Notes: a model not told the origin generated them from the sequence alone. A stretch of 64,000 nucleotides of DNA from Eutreptiella sp. 'Long Island Sound 2002' (GCA_964036045.1 OZ038383.1:116956431-117020430); one strand, 5' to 3'; counted from the first letter of the stretch, positions 43,545-55,575 are shown. A program made the numbers and translations.

Positions 43545-45487
43545 AGAGGTGCTGTGTTCAGCTGGGGCATGGTGGAGACAATGTGACGTGAAGGTGATGC
43601 GGTGTGCTGCCCCTGCCCCTGCAAACGGCGCTACTATCCATCCCACAGAGATGTTGTGGGGAGATGTTGCGTGCTGCAACAAGAGCAGATTTCGTCTGGA
43701 ACCAACCGTCAACAGCGTGCATCCAAAGTACTTCTCCTCGGCCCATGGTCAGTCGATTAGGAAATCGGCGCCTGATCTTCATAAGCCACTTCCTTATCGC
43801 CGTATGGCCCTGAGGGCAGCATGTGCCACCCATTCTGCCCGCCCCTTCTCCATTTCGAAGCCATTTCGAATGACAAACTGACTGACCGAGTGGTGAGGGG
43901 CCAAACCCACAGCTCATCTGATGGCAACTTGCAGCAGCCTGTCTACACAATGGTGACTTCTGACCCAGGGGTTCGCTTGGAAGATCAAATCTGGTGCCAC
44001 GTCCCAACGTCAGAGAACTGGACTTCAGAAGACAAGAAGATGAAGAGTGCACACGCCCTAAGGCAGCGCTGCGACAGTAAAGGTGTTTTGCTTTACACTG
44101 AGGCTCTTCATCGGACCGATCAAATGCAAGACCACCATTTGACATTTTCCTCCTGGCCATGCGTGGATGTGACAGCACGTTGTCAGCTGCCTGAACTCTG
44201 AGGATGAAATCTCCATGTCTTCTTCGTTGATAAAGAACCTTCCAGGATCCCACATCACCAGCGGCAAAAAACCCCTCAATTGCCCTCACCCCTTGTCGAC
44301 AATTCCTATGCACAGATTTTGATAATGACTTGATATACACGCAGACACACGTGACAATGTCAGGTGAATGTGACACTGCACATGACGTCATGTGCAAATA
44401 TACATCTCTTGGGGACATTCAGAAGCTGCCAACTTTGTGCGTTTTGGCACTTTTTGGGTTTGTGAGGCCATTCCCTGGTGCAAGGTCCAGTTGATAAAAC
44501 AACGAAATGTGGACCTAACAAACGATGGCCTGTGGGGTATGCCTCTTAACGAAGGGTGGGTGCCAGTGAAGGCACGAAGGTTGCAGGATTGGGGAAACTT
44601 GAAGAAATATGTCCCTGTCCACAAACAGGGTGATGTCTGCCCCAATGGGGCCCCAGCCCTGCCTGAAAAAGGCAATGCAGATGGTGACAATGATTCAGAA
44701 TAAACATGATTCAATGGTGCAGTGCATTGTTCTTGTGCACCGTCCAAAGTGTAGCCCTTTGCTGAAAAATGTGACCACCTAGCCCCCCCACCCATACATT
44801 TCTGAAATGGCCTTTTCTCACAGATATCAAAAAATATACACATACCCCCCCCTTTGTGATGACATGTTTGCACATTGAAGCAAAAATTGTAAAAAATGTA
44901 CCCTGATTTCAACCATACATACATAGCCAGGATGGGGCTGCAGGCTCACTGGGTCAGGGTGCTGCCAAAATCCAGCCACTTAAGTTTTTCGTCACGGATC
45001 AACACAGGTTTCTGCTGATGGTCTATGTGGACATGGCAGCTGTCTGTTGAGAAAAACAGGCAGGAGGCAACACAGGCACCGTCCAAAACGGACGAAAATC
45101 TCAAACATACCGTCAGTACAGCATGCAGACCCAGGGTGTTCCAAATAGCCCTTTTCAAGGGCTTTCCGAATATACCCCATATTAGCCCCCCCCCTCCCCC
45201 CTACGGGACACTCACGGGGCACAAATGAGGCAACAAGGGCTGCAACCCCGTAAAACGCACAAAGTCGGCAGAATCAGTACCGTCTTCGAGAGATAGCCGA
45301 TACGCTTTGGTTTTACCAAACGTTTTGGTGGCGCAGCTCAGGGCGGATTGCGGACTGCCTTGGGCTGGTTTAAACCCCTCGTGTTAGCCTTTGATCATCC
45401 TCTCAACGGTGTCCAGTGAGACTTTCAGGCACTCTCGGCAGCTCATGAGCCAGCTCAGCGACGTCGGACAATGGAGAGAGAGGGAGA

Positions 45488-45533
<46 letters not shown>

Positions 45534-46745
45534 GAAACCAGGCCATGCTCAGAGGTTCGGCATGCACGCAGTACTTATGACCCAACATCTAATCTTCACA
45601 TGCGCCCCGTAGAACCAGCCAGACAGCCTGCTGCCTTTGAAAGCATCTGGGATTAGGCAACGCCCCAAGCTTGGGGGTGCTAATGTGCACAGCACCACCC
45701 AAGCCATGGACAACCAGTCACCATCACCCGCAATCAGTGCCCCATGGTGACTCATGTCTCTACAGCCCCTGTCCTCCAAAGTCGTTGACAACAACCTCAC
45801 AGCCTCCCTCCTTAGATGGTGATCATTACACTGGTGTGGAGTCTGTACCATCCGCTTGCGGGGGCTGTCTATTTGATGTATACATCGTACTCTACATGTT
45901 TTCGCAACCTTGCTGCACGTTCTGCAATCGGGTTACTGTTGTCTTGTATCCCTCATATTGGATGGTGTCTGGTACACTCATCTTTACTACGAACATGGTT
46001 GGAAGGTGTGTTTCATTTGTTGGACCTCTTCTGTTGTGCTTTTGAGGTAGGGAATATTCATTAAAATGTATACGGGTATACAATGCAAAACAGGACTCTT
46101 CATGCAACAACGGAAAAGGTTTGATCGACTTCGATCATGATTTTTGGTCGACTTCGATCAAGATTTTGATCAAAGTCGATCATAATAAATCAGAGTCGCA
46201 ACAAGAAAGGACATGAGGAGGGTTTGCCCCAACATCATCACTAGAATTTTTGTAATGAAAAAAAGGGAGATACTCGCCTCATTGCCATTTCAGAAATATG
46301 CTGTTTAAGCTCATCCCGAGCTTCTATCTCTTTTTTTTCAGTTTTTTTTTTGCCTCGATTGGGTGATGACTCAATGAGTAGGGGATGTTTGTGCAGGAAA
46401 GTCGCCCCCATGTTCAGGGCAGAGGACGATTATTCCAGTCACATTCCTGTAAAATAGCCATGTCTCAGTGTTTGGTTTTATCTTTAATTTCGATCAAAAC
46501 TATTTTTTTGAAGATTTAAAGAATCTACTACAAAGGTTGTCACATCAAAAAACCTTGAACATCCCCGAAAGCCATTTTCAGCCGCCTTTTGTTGCAATGG
46601 TTTCCTTGGAAATTTAAAATCACCAAGAATAACCTTTTTCTGACCCTCTTTCTAGACTTGCTATTTTTTTGGACAGATGTTGGGCATCGTGGGCCGCACC
46701 CCTTCACCAGGCCCTCACGCGCACATTAGCACCGCCAAACCAAGA
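43545..46745. other. Intron-like region with unresolved open frames
   Basis: A minus-strand block near 45052-44955, after a good acceptor (TTTTTCTCAACAG), reads VHIDHQQKPVLIRDEKLKWL...TQ-stop and may be a terminal exon. A plus frame at 44392-44703 reads VDLTNDGLWGMPLNEGWVPV and ends acidic. Frames overlap on opposite strands in 43.6-44.4 kb and I cannot choose between them. Confidence 0.3.
45471..45530. repeat. GA microsatellite
   Basis: (GA)n of about 55 bp with a few GGGA interruptions. Confidence 0.95.
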
Positions 46746-46752
46746 GACACAC

Positions 46753-46851
46753 CACTGCCTTCAGATTGCATATGGTCAACTCACACTGCGTAAGATCCAA
46801 ATGCTGCAGCCCTGAGCTGTGTCTCAGGTACTCACAGAGATATTTCGTGCC
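46753..46851 (-). CDS. LRR exon (99 bp)
   Basis: Acceptor ATCCCATTCCAG|GGCACG and donor GGCAGTG|GTGTGT frame exactly 33 codons in phase 0: GTKYLCEYLRHSSGLQHLDL then TQCELTICNLKAV. L-x-x-L-D-L-x-x-C-x-L is the ribonuclease-inhibitor repeat. Confidence 0.7.
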
Positions 46852-47094
46852 CTGGAATGGGATACTTGGATGCAGCGGAGGCCGGTAACACCGAGCAAAA
46901 GCAATCAAGCGGGGCCGCAAATAGTACCAAAGCGGCCAAAGGGCGAATTGACATATTGGGCATTCGGAGACCCTGGCGGATGGTTTGCACACATTTGCTT
47001 GCCATCTCCTTCCTCTCTTCACTCTGCCCCCGCTACCCCCTCCCACCCAAGCCCCACCCCAGCAGTCCTCAAAAAGGCTTCCTGAGCTTCTGCC

Positions 47095-47980
47095 AGGGGA
47101 GAGGGGCAGTATGGCAGGAGGAGGGGTTGCATGGCAGGAGAGCACTGCTGCCCTGGGTGGCAAGAGGGGCACTTCGGCGAGGGAGGGACACTTCGATCAG
47201 ACAGCAATGCGATGACAGGGGCATCAGGGATACTACCGGAGGAGGAGCCCTGTGCCAACAAGTATAACCAACAACTATAGGGTGGCTATGTAGGAGGAGG
47301 GGGGCTGCAGCAGGAGGCTGTTGCGGTAGGGAGGAGGGGCACTGCGGCCGGGGAAGGGACGGTGCATTACGGTCGAAGCAGTGGGAGTGTGGCAGGGGGA
47401 GGGGCACTACGGTGTGTTGTGTGCATGAAGAGGGGCAGTGTTGTGGGAGCAGGGGCACTGCAACGGTTCGGGTGCAGCAGGGCTCTCAGTAGGAGGGGCA
47501 CTGCGGCAGGAGAAGGGGCACTATGGTGGCAGAAGGCATTCGGGCATGTGGCACGAGCAGGGGCACTGGAGCATGAAGGCACCATGTAGGAGTTGTGGCA
47601 GCAGGCAGTGTGGCACTTCGCCCACAGGTCAGTAACGGGGGCACTGTAGCAACAGGAGGGGCATGGGGGAGGGGTTGGCCACCCACCCTACCACCAACCC
47701 CCTTCTTGCGAAAAACTTTGACCACCACCTCAATCATTCTTCACAAATGGCTCCAAGAGGGAGCAGTGATGAGTTCAGCGGTTGGCTGACCCTAGGGGGG
47801 GGAGTCTTCCTAGGTTGCAAACACAGTGCCCCACCTTCCACCACACTGCCCCTCCTTCGACCGCAATGCCTTTGCTGTTGCCACGGTGCCCGTTCTGCGG
47901 CTACAATACCACACAGCCTCTTCTCACCTTCCAACCGCCCCCTTGCGGTGCCCGTCCTCCCGCCGTAGTGCCCCTGAAAC
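47095..47980. repeat. GGAGGGGCACTGCGGCAGG minisatellite with inverted arm
   Basis: Degenerate 20-35-bp units run on the plus strand from 47095 to about 47660. Related units appear in reverse complement at 47825-47980 (CACACTGCCCCTCCTTCGAC, GTAGTGCCCCTG). The long open frames here are products of the repeat. Confidence 0.6.
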
Positions 47981-48606
47981 TCTACCCGCAATGGCCCATC
48001 ACCAATCAAACAACTCGAAAACCAAAGGCACACTGAGCACGCAAGCAACGAAAGGCTGCTCACCAATGCATTCGAGGCTAAGTACAAACAGCCACTCCGA
48101 GGTGCAGTGTGCTGGAAAATCCCTGCACCCTGTACCTGGTCCCTGCGTTCTCGCCCCCACCTTTCACCTTTCTTCTCATGTGGCTGCCACATTCAAATAC
48201 TACAACTTGTCCAAACCATGACAACCGCAATACACACAGATCTACCCTTGGTACAACCTCACCCTTGGTGTTGGTATCTACATTTGGCAAGACACAGCAT
48301 ATGAGTGGTGGTGGTGCCCCAAGTTGCGTCCCCGATTTTGATTCATTGAGCCTTCAGGGTCGACGTTATTGGGTGCTAGTCCCCTCTTGCGTACCCAAGC
48401 TTTTCCATCTCTATAAACGGACGGGCTCCAACCCACCTCCCATCTTCAACTTCACGCCCCCGATTGCCCCAAGAGTGGAACACCGAGTTTTGTGACATGC
48501 GAAGGAAAATCAACAAGCACAACGGGAACAGGAGTGCTTGCAATTTTGCACGAATTCTTAGCCATGGAACCCAACCAACCACACCGCAATGCTAAGCGAG
48601 GGGTAC

Positions 48607-48981
48607 CTTTTCGCCCAAAATGTTTTGAGCCAACCGGAGCGTCCGGACCGTTTTGTAGTGCGCTAGCCCCTTCAAAACGGCCTTCAACCTCTTGGTACCG
48701 TCCTCCATCTTGACGAACATGGCCGTGAGGTCGGCCACACCATCTAAACACACCGAGCAAATGGTTTGCTTATTGAAACCGAGAGGAGAGATCCGAGGGA
48801 TAACGTTCACGGAGAGGGAGGACGTGGGGATTCGCGGGGCGTGTCTGGAGGTTGACTTTGTGAAGGCGAGACTTGTGAAGTTTTGTGCCCGTCGAGGATG
48901 CTCCAGGCTTGCTCTTGTGCAACTAATGCCGGTACACCTCGAAAATAAACATAGCGTCACACGTGTGGAATCCGCTGCCAC
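48607..48981 (-). CDS. Probable 5' exon of the LRR gene
   Basis: The minus frame runs through ICSVCLDGVADLTAMFVKME and LKAVLKGLAHYKTVRTLRLA, then a strong donor (GGCGAAAAG|GTACCC). The end fits one ribonuclease-inhibitor repeat (VRTLRLAQNIL). The 5' limit is not defined; 48981 is the open-frame limit. An opposite-strand frame is open over the same bases, so confidence is moderate. Confidence 0.45.
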
Positions 48982-48989
48982 GGCTTCAT

Positions 48990-49004
48990 TTCATCATTGC
49001 ATCG

Positions 49005-49046
<42 letters not shown>

Positions 49047-50055
49047 AAACACAATGCCACAAGCAACGAGCGAAGGCTCAAAAGTGTGGGTGTGTGCATT
49101 GAAGGGGGATGGGGTTTTCCTTTGCATTGTCCGGGATTCTTAATATCGGAAACTCAAGTTGCTACACTATATGAGGGCTTACCCGCGGTTACCTGGACCA
49201 CCGAACAGAGAAGCAAGGAAAGGAGCGAGATGGTCAAGGAACGGTGGGTTCCCCCGAAAGGTCACGAGCAAACCTTTCGGTACAAACTCAGGTACACTTT
49301 TCGACGGCTTGATGAGCCTCGAAAACGAGAGAGGGCGGTCCATGGGCTATCCGACGACGATAGGCTACATGAGGCCGGTCTGGGCCTTGGACACCATGGT
49401 GGGGTATATCCTTGGAAGCAAGGTCGGGGATGAGGCGTCGAGGCCTAGTCCGACAATGTAAGACCACATTGCCATTTACCACTTGAGCGCGGTGAGAACC
49501 ACATCACATTGCACAGGCCAACAGGCCATTCTCATGGCCGCTTGGACCACCCAACCAAGCCAAGTGAAGAATGTGGGGTGTCTCACCACTTTGACCCCAC
49601 GAAACACCTCTTACAAAGCATGAAGCTTTGAAGGATCCCAAGCAGAGGCTTCATACTTGGACAAAATATATAAGTGTTGGACCCAAGTGAAGCATTGTGA
49701 CTTTAGTGTGTCTGCCTACGGGTGCAAGTCGTAGTCTTTTCGCACGCTTCTTCCTTCACTTGAGTTGTCTCAATCACCACAATGTCACACGTAGTCTATG
49801 TAACCTTGCCCATCCATCACATCGCCAAAGTGACGGAAACCAACCATGACAAATTGGACTCCAACTCCCCCATGCATGGATTGGTGAGCAATACACACAA
49901 AGCAAACGGCGCCAAAACTCTTCACACGGCCGTCCCCCGTCCTTGTTGTGCCTCCACATATGCATGTTGGCTCACAAGCTGTTGTTGTCCAAGTGCACGT
50001 GAAATTTATACCCAATATCCGCGGCCTGTGGTAGATGGCGCGGACAATGTGCAGT
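48990..50055. other. GT microsatellite and unassigned frames
   Basis: (GT)n lies at 49010-49044. A plus frame 49240-49460 (LFDGLMSLENERGRSMGY...GYILGSKVGDEASR) ends next to a GTAAGA donor and may be an exon of an unknown gene. Confidence 0.3.
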
Positions 50056-50059
50056 AGGT

Positions 50060-51000
50060 AGTCCGCGGATCACTGATCCGCGGGGGTCCAAAACCCCCCC
50101 CTCCCCCCCCCAAAATGATCTACGGATCACGGATCACCTACCCCATAAACCCCCCCGGCCCCCACTGCCTAGCAAAATGATCCACGATTTCCCGGACCAT
50201 CCATGCAAACACGTGATGATCCAGATACAGAATATTTTTTCCTTGTTGGTACCTCCGATCACTCACTTGCGTCGACTGGCCGCCTACGTTTCCACCACTC
50301 GTGTTTCACCGTTGACAGGGTACAGACAGGGTAACAGTAACACATTACATTAACAGTAGTAACAGTAACACATAGTGCAAGTACAAAGCACCATATTGAT
50401 CCACCAATTTGTTTAAAAAAATGATCCAAAAATGTAAGTTCCAAAAAAGAAATGACACAAATTGGTGGATCGTTTCTTTTTTGGAACTTGCATTTTTGGA
50501 TCATAGTTTTTCCACACAAATTGGTGGATCATTTCTTTTTTGGAACTTACATTTTTGGATCATTTTTGTTTCACTAAGTTCCAAAAAAGCAATGATCCAC
50601 CAATTTGTGTGGAAAAAATGTGATCCTCAAAAATGTAAGTTCCAAAACAGAAATGATCCGCCGATTCATGATCCAAAAACGTAACTTCCAAACATAAGCG
50701 TGACACAGTGCAAGTACAAAGCAACATATTGAACCAACAATGTGTGTTGTAAATTATCCAAAAATGTAATTTCACTTGTTCCAACAATTTGGCTTCCAAA
50801 AAAAGATGCACAAGCCCACAAGACCATTGGCACAAAGTTGAAAGTACAGTGAGCAAAATGGTCGAAAATGGTCCAAGAATGATCCAAAAATGATCCACGG
50901 ATCACCTACCCCATAAACCCCCCCCGCGCCCTCCACTACCTAGTGTCTGGATCAAAAATGATCCGGATCACCTACCCCATAAACCCCCCCCTCCCTCTGC
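50060..51000. repeat. GATCC hairpin array
   Basis: The segment starts with the palindrome CCGCGGATCACTGATCCGCGG (50062-50082). At 50400-50700 a ~45-bp unit (GATCCAAAAATGTAAGTTCC AAAAAAGAAATGA) alternates between the two strands, giving stacked hairpins. GGATCACCTACCCCATAAAC followed by a C-run recurs in direct orientation at 50132, 50898 and 50964. No gene is visible inside. Likely the end region or remnant of a mobile element. Confidence 0.7.
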
Positions 51001-51470
51001 TTGAGGCACAATCTGGTACCGTGGCCATTGGAGGGGCCTGAAGATGGAGGGGGCCGTCCAACCCAATCCGCCCTATCACTGCGCTCGCTAAACTCAATTG
51101 CGATCTTGCAAGCGATTTCCCGGAATCTGAGAAAAGCTCAAATTAAGGAATTTTCTTTGCGAATTACGTGGTGTTGATATATTAAGATAGAAGACAATCA
51201 AATGGTCTCGCGAACATCCTCATCGATACCAGCGGCTGTTAATTGATTTAGGCCTACACCCGCGTTCAAATTTTGGGGTTTTCTCTTGGCTGCCGCCGAG
51301 TTTTGACCCCGGATTTGGACGCCCTAGCAGCTGGAGTGATGGGGAATGGGATCGTAGGTGGGGGGGGAGAGGATTTGCGAGGGGACCCCAGATTTAGCTG
51401 CCTGAAGTAGACGCATTTTGGGGTTGCGTCAAATTTTCATTGTAAAAAACTTTACACTTTGTTCAAAAAT
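51001..51470. other. No gene seen
   Basis: Unique-looking spacer; no open frame of note. Confidence 0.5.
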
Positions 51471-51472
51471 TT

Positions 51473-51900
51473 TCTTCAAGTAGTAGGCAATATGGTTCTT
51501 AGGAATAACCCACTTCTCTCCGGCTTGCGTCGGACCTTTGAGAACTCCATTGAGGATGTCCCATGCACCTCACAAGGCACGATCTTTTTGAGAGAGAGTT
51601 GCAATCAACTTCTCATGGTCATGCATTTCTGAGAAGATCTCCTCATAATGCTGAGAAATTTGACAGAAAAGGGGAAAAGTCGGTTGTTCAAATATTGGAC
51701 TTTAAAGAGGCACTTTGGCTCCAATTGACCTAGGCGAGCATCCATTTAATGCGGATTGTAATGCCAATGTAGCAGAAAAGCTCGGAATCAAAAAACATGG
51801 CATTGGCATGAAGAAATTTCCAAAACTTGAACGGCAATTTGGGGAGTTTTCCAGATATGGGCCAAAATGCCCCAACCCCCCAAGGCAAGAATTCTGGTAC
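51473..51900 (-). pseudogene. Truncated antisense 5' fragment of the pogo element at 61.3 kb
   Basis: The reverse complement of this segment matches 61334-61771 almost base for base (GTACCAGAATT at one end, CTACTACTTGAAGAA at the other). It covers the 5' untranslated region and about the first 60 codons. A deletion of about 10 bases in the N-terminal codons, and a GTG-to-stop-like change (CTTGTGAGG), make it non-coding. Homology stops sharply at both ends, so the copy is 5'-only. Confidence 0.8.
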
Positions 51901-53535
51901 TAGTTAAATCAGTAACATTAATCCGGACCCCCCCCCGAAATCATTAAAATTCAGTAAACTAACCTAAGTAATGGGCGTCCGCCGCGGCCATTAAAACTTT
52001 AGTAGGCATAATCAGTAACGGCGGCAGAACAGCGACATTTGGTATGTATTTGCGCGGCAGCAAGAAAACAAAAATTTTTTTCGACGAGAATTTACGACAC
52101 TGGGATCATTCTGAAGGGGAAGTTGTTTGTTGTGAAAGGTGGAAAGAGCAAGGATTCTGCAGTTGATGGTGTCCTTACCCAGACAGTTCTTAACCCTGCT
52201 CGTGCGCGCAAGGCCTCTCGCTCTCAGGATAATGATGTTTATGATGATGTACACTTAGCACTCTTCGGCACATCGATTCGGCAATCAGATGGGACGATGT
52301 TTTGTTGTGCTTGTGGCTTTCTGCTTGTATGAGTCATATTAAGTAAGGGACAAGCGGGAACATTAAAAAATAAATAAGAAGTAAGGACGCCTCGGGATGA
52401 ATTAAAAAAAAAAGTAATGAGTGTCAAATAAAGCCTTTCGGGAAACCATTAATATATTGTTTTAACTTTATTTTTTACAGTACAGTGCACGGTGGTAGGT
52501 GTGGGCTATTGTACGTAGGTGGGTCCGTGTGAGGTTGTCCGCATACACGTCAAACCTCAGCCATCGGTGGTGCAAAACTTAAAACAGCGTGGACCTCTCG
52601 TGGGCTTGCTCCCCGGCGCCCATGTTGTGCTTCGATGTCACAAAGAAACCGAATGCGGTGGTGCTCTTCCAAGTGAAGCAACACACATGTATGTTGACAA
52701 TGCATGTGTTTCTTGTGGGCTATTTTTTTGGGGGTTGCCTTTTTGCATGCATGGTTGTTCCGTTCTTCGTTGCACCTCGTTTGCATTCATGTATTTTGCT
52801 TGTGTGCATGCATGGCGATTGCTTTCTTCGGTGCCCCACCCCTACCCCTCTTTTTGTTTGCTCGACGTATGTTCAGCTAGCCACCATGCCGGTTGGGTGT
52901 CCAGCATGGAAGAAGGGAAGGATAAGAAGGCTAGGCGAACCATTGCGCTCTTACGCTGACAGTGGCCTCAAAGATGTATGGGTTTTGCGGGGGGGTAAGG
53001 TCCTACACAAACATCTGTATCCATAGCGGCGATGCCGCTTCCATATGATATCGTAAAACATTGCCGTTCGCCATTTTCTGGTGTATCGCCTTATTTTTCA
53101 TCATCGTCTCATCATAGCGGCGATCCTTGTTCTACCTGCTCCGAGTCCTTGCTTTCCCATTGTCATTCACCGTGTTCGACTCCCCTATTATCTGCGGCAT
53201 TTCCCATAAAACGGGCCATGGTGCCTTCACCCGCCGTGAAACAAGTGACGCTAGGTCATGTGCTGCTTTGTGTGTTGGCCCTGCCACCCATGAGCTGAAT
53301 CCCTACTGGTCTTGCGTTGCGGACTGCACAGCTGTTCGTGCACTGGTAGGCTCTCATACGTGGTTTTTGCATCCCTTGTCACATAACCCCCCCCCCCCCC
53401 GGCCAACATGTCATGACGCCGTTCATTGCCGCTGATTTTCAGGGCGTGCAGTTGGGCATATATGGCACACAACATGCCCGTGATGCCCTGTCTTCCACAC
53501 AGCTTGTATGTCTGTACTATTTTTCGGTCACACTG
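51901..53535. other. Unassigned; short frames only
   Basis: Plus frames at 52519-52960 and 53032-53298 contain protein-like pieces (RGPLVGLLPGAHVVLRCHKE; PIKRAMVPSPAVKQVTLGHV) in changing frames, suggesting a decayed multi-exon gene. A possible acceptor precedes GGCGTGCAGTTGG at 53443. Confidence 0.25.
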
Positions 53536-53539
53536 ATGG

Positions 53540-54244
53540 ATGTACTCCTCCCTCTGGGACGTGGAGTGCCATAGTCCACAATTGTTGCGCCTATATACCC
53601 AGGGAGTCCGTGCTGTATTGGCTTACAATAATTTGGCCGTTTGCGCAACCATCGTTGAAGTACGCGGTCCCCACGTTCCATGCGCCTCATACCCGGTCTT
53701 GCAACTGTTCCGAGGGTCGTTGCGCTTATATGAGCGCCTTTTGTCAACCCCCGCATTCGGCACACTAATCTATGCCATAGTACACGTGTATATGCCTTTG
53801 ACATGCACCGGGAAGACCATTTCGCCTTTGCTCCAAGCTCTTCGCAAACATGATGTAGCGGCCACGGCTTGTGCAGAAGAATCATCCTTTCAAGAGGTGT
53901 TCCGCATCGCCGGACGTAGTGAGTGGACCCTTGTACCAATGCAGATTACTACAGATGAAAAATTCACTTGTTTTCTTGAGAGGGGGTGGTGGTACCGCCC
54001 GAAGTGTTGCACATGGTGTGACGTCCATACCTCACTGCCGCGAAAACCCTTGCCATTACTCAAGGTCTTGCTCGATTGGTCCAATCTCTGCATTCCACAC
54101 GGGCTCAACATCACGCAACGAGAGCAAACATTGTCATTGTTTGAATGGGGGGGGGATTATGTGTTGCACATATTCCTTTATCTACCGGGGGGAAAGGGTC
54201 ATTTTGGGGGTAACGGGTCACTTTTTGGAAGTAGGGGTATGTAG
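53540..54244 (+). CDS. Unrecognised 234-codon ORF
   Basis: A long open frame of mixed composition (LLQALRKHDVAATACAEESS; FRIAGRSEWTLVPMQITTDE; FLERGWWYRPKCCTWCDVHT) that ends just before the GGTAACAC array. The 5' part overlaps a minus-strand frame and may be non-coding. No family recognised; it may be the last exon of a decayed element gene. Confidence 0.3.
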   Translation: MYSSLWDVECHSPQLLRLYTQGVRAVLAYNNLAVCATIVEVRGPHVPCASYPVLQLFRGSLRLYERLLSTPAFGTLIYAIVHVYMPLTCTGKTISPLLQALRKHDVAATACAEESSFQEVFRIAGRSEWTLVPMQITTDEKFTCFLERGWWYRPKCCTWCDVHTSLPRKPLPLLKVLLDWSNLCIPHGLNITQREQTLSLFEWGGDYVLHIFLYLPGGKGHFGGNGSLFGSRGM

Positions 54245-54265
54245 GGGTTTTTTGAGGTGGCGGAC

Positions 54266-55005
54266 TTGGGTAACATAGTGGTTTGTATTGGTTCGTTTAC
54301 TAGTAATGTACACTAGCACATTTGTCACTTTTCATGCTCTGTGTTACCCACACTTGTTACCCAGCTTTGTGCCCTTGCCGTGCAACCTAGGGTTTTGAGG
54401 GGTAACACGTACATCGGGTAACACCCCCACGGTTACACACCGGGGAACACATCATTAAACTCCGGTTGCCAGAAGCTTTGCCTTGTGGCTCATGACTTAA
54501 ATGATTTCAAGAAAATTGCACCCGCACGAGTTTTGCGACTGCTCCGCGCATGCCCACCGCTTGCTTGTGAATTTTTTCGTCTTGTTTTGACGTTGCAAAC
54601 CCCCCTTGGACTCCATTCACCACTTATTAGTGCATACTTAGATAACTGGTGCCCGGGGAACAGATGTTCCGGGGAACACATCAACGGTAACACCCGCGGT
54701 AACACCACCTCTTCACACGTTTTTGCACAAGGGTGTTGCATGGCCACAATATGCCCGTTCCGCCTGTCCCAAAGAAGTCCGCCGCCTCGGTTCGCACTGG
54801 GTCGTACCTCTCCAGCGTTCGATGGGGAGACATAGCCCATAAAGGGGCCGCCGCGGTCATTCCAGTTCTTATTGCCTTGTCTGCTGTTGGTGAGGTCCGA
54901 GGTAACACTGTAGCGCTACCGGTTACACCCCGGGTAACACATTGCATTCATGTTGCATCCGAGGGAACACCGGGGGGCTACCGGTTACACCCCAGGTAAC
55001 GTGTG
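54266..55005. repeat. GGTAACAC word array in three clusters
   Basis: About fifteen copies of GGTAACAC, its complement GTGTTACC, or GG(G)GAACAC fall at 54266-54450, 54650-54715 and 54899-55005. Two clusters contain the longer palindrome-like TACCGGTTACACCCC.GGTAAC. Gaps between clusters are word-free, as in the arrays of Elements 1 and 2. Confidence 0.65.
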
Positions 55006-55028
55006 GCATTCATGTCCCCCTATCACAC

Positions 55029-55220
55029 ATGAAACGAAAGAAAGGTCCCACCTACATATGTGGGTGGGTTACGAAGGGCAACGCCTCGTCCCTCACTATG
55101 CAAGACCCGTTGGGCTATGAGGTGGACACTGGGGAATGCCTCGACATTGCCACGATGGGGAGCACCACCATCAAGGCGGACCAAAGGGCCAACCGATGGG
55201 GCTATTACACGGGTGGCTAG
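55029..55220 (+). CDS. Short Lys-start ORF beside Element 2, unknown
   Basis: The ATG at 55029 opens MKRKKGPTYICGWVTKGNAS and stays open through DTGECLDIATMGSTTIKADQ to a stop at 55220. The composition is protein-like. It lies directly before the Gln-codon-rich flank into which Element 2 inserted, and may be part of the interrupted gene. Confidence 0.35.
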   Translation: MKRKKGPTYICGWVTKGNASSLTMQDPLGYEVDTGECLDIATMGSTTIKADQRANRWGYYTGG

Positions 55221-55295
55221 GGCAGCAGTTCCAGCAGCAGCAAAAGCAAAAAGCAGGCAGCCCTGTGCCCTTCGTGAACCGGCCGTTTGAATCCG

Positions 55296-55575
55296 AGATT
55301 CACGGTACCGTGAATTTCACCCAATTTTGCTGTGTTTTGCTCGTAACTTGGTGCTATCGTGTGCTTTTGTCGTGCTACCCTCGCCCAAAGTAAGATCCAA
55401 CAAATATGTGCAATTTAGAGGTTTGAAGTCCCCGCATGGTTCAACACATTTGGTGAGATTCGCGTGAATTTGAAATTCACGCACCCAGATTCACGCAGAA
55501 ATTCACAGTAGATTCACAGATTCACGACAATGTGAAATTCGCACGAATTTCGTACGAATTTCGCACGAATTTACC
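55296..55575. promoter_or_regulatory. Left word array of Element 2 (TTCACG / TTCGNACGAA)
   Basis: GATTCACGGTACCGTGAATTT, then repeated ATTCACG, and at 55531-55572 AATTCGCACGAATTTCGTAC and GAATTTCGCACGAATTT. The words are near-palindromic and lie just upstream of the dioxygenase start. Confidence 0.7.

Noticed and set aside
47095-47980. Pro/Leu-rich protein genes on the minus strand
   Set aside because: All long frames there are translations of a degenerate minisatellite.
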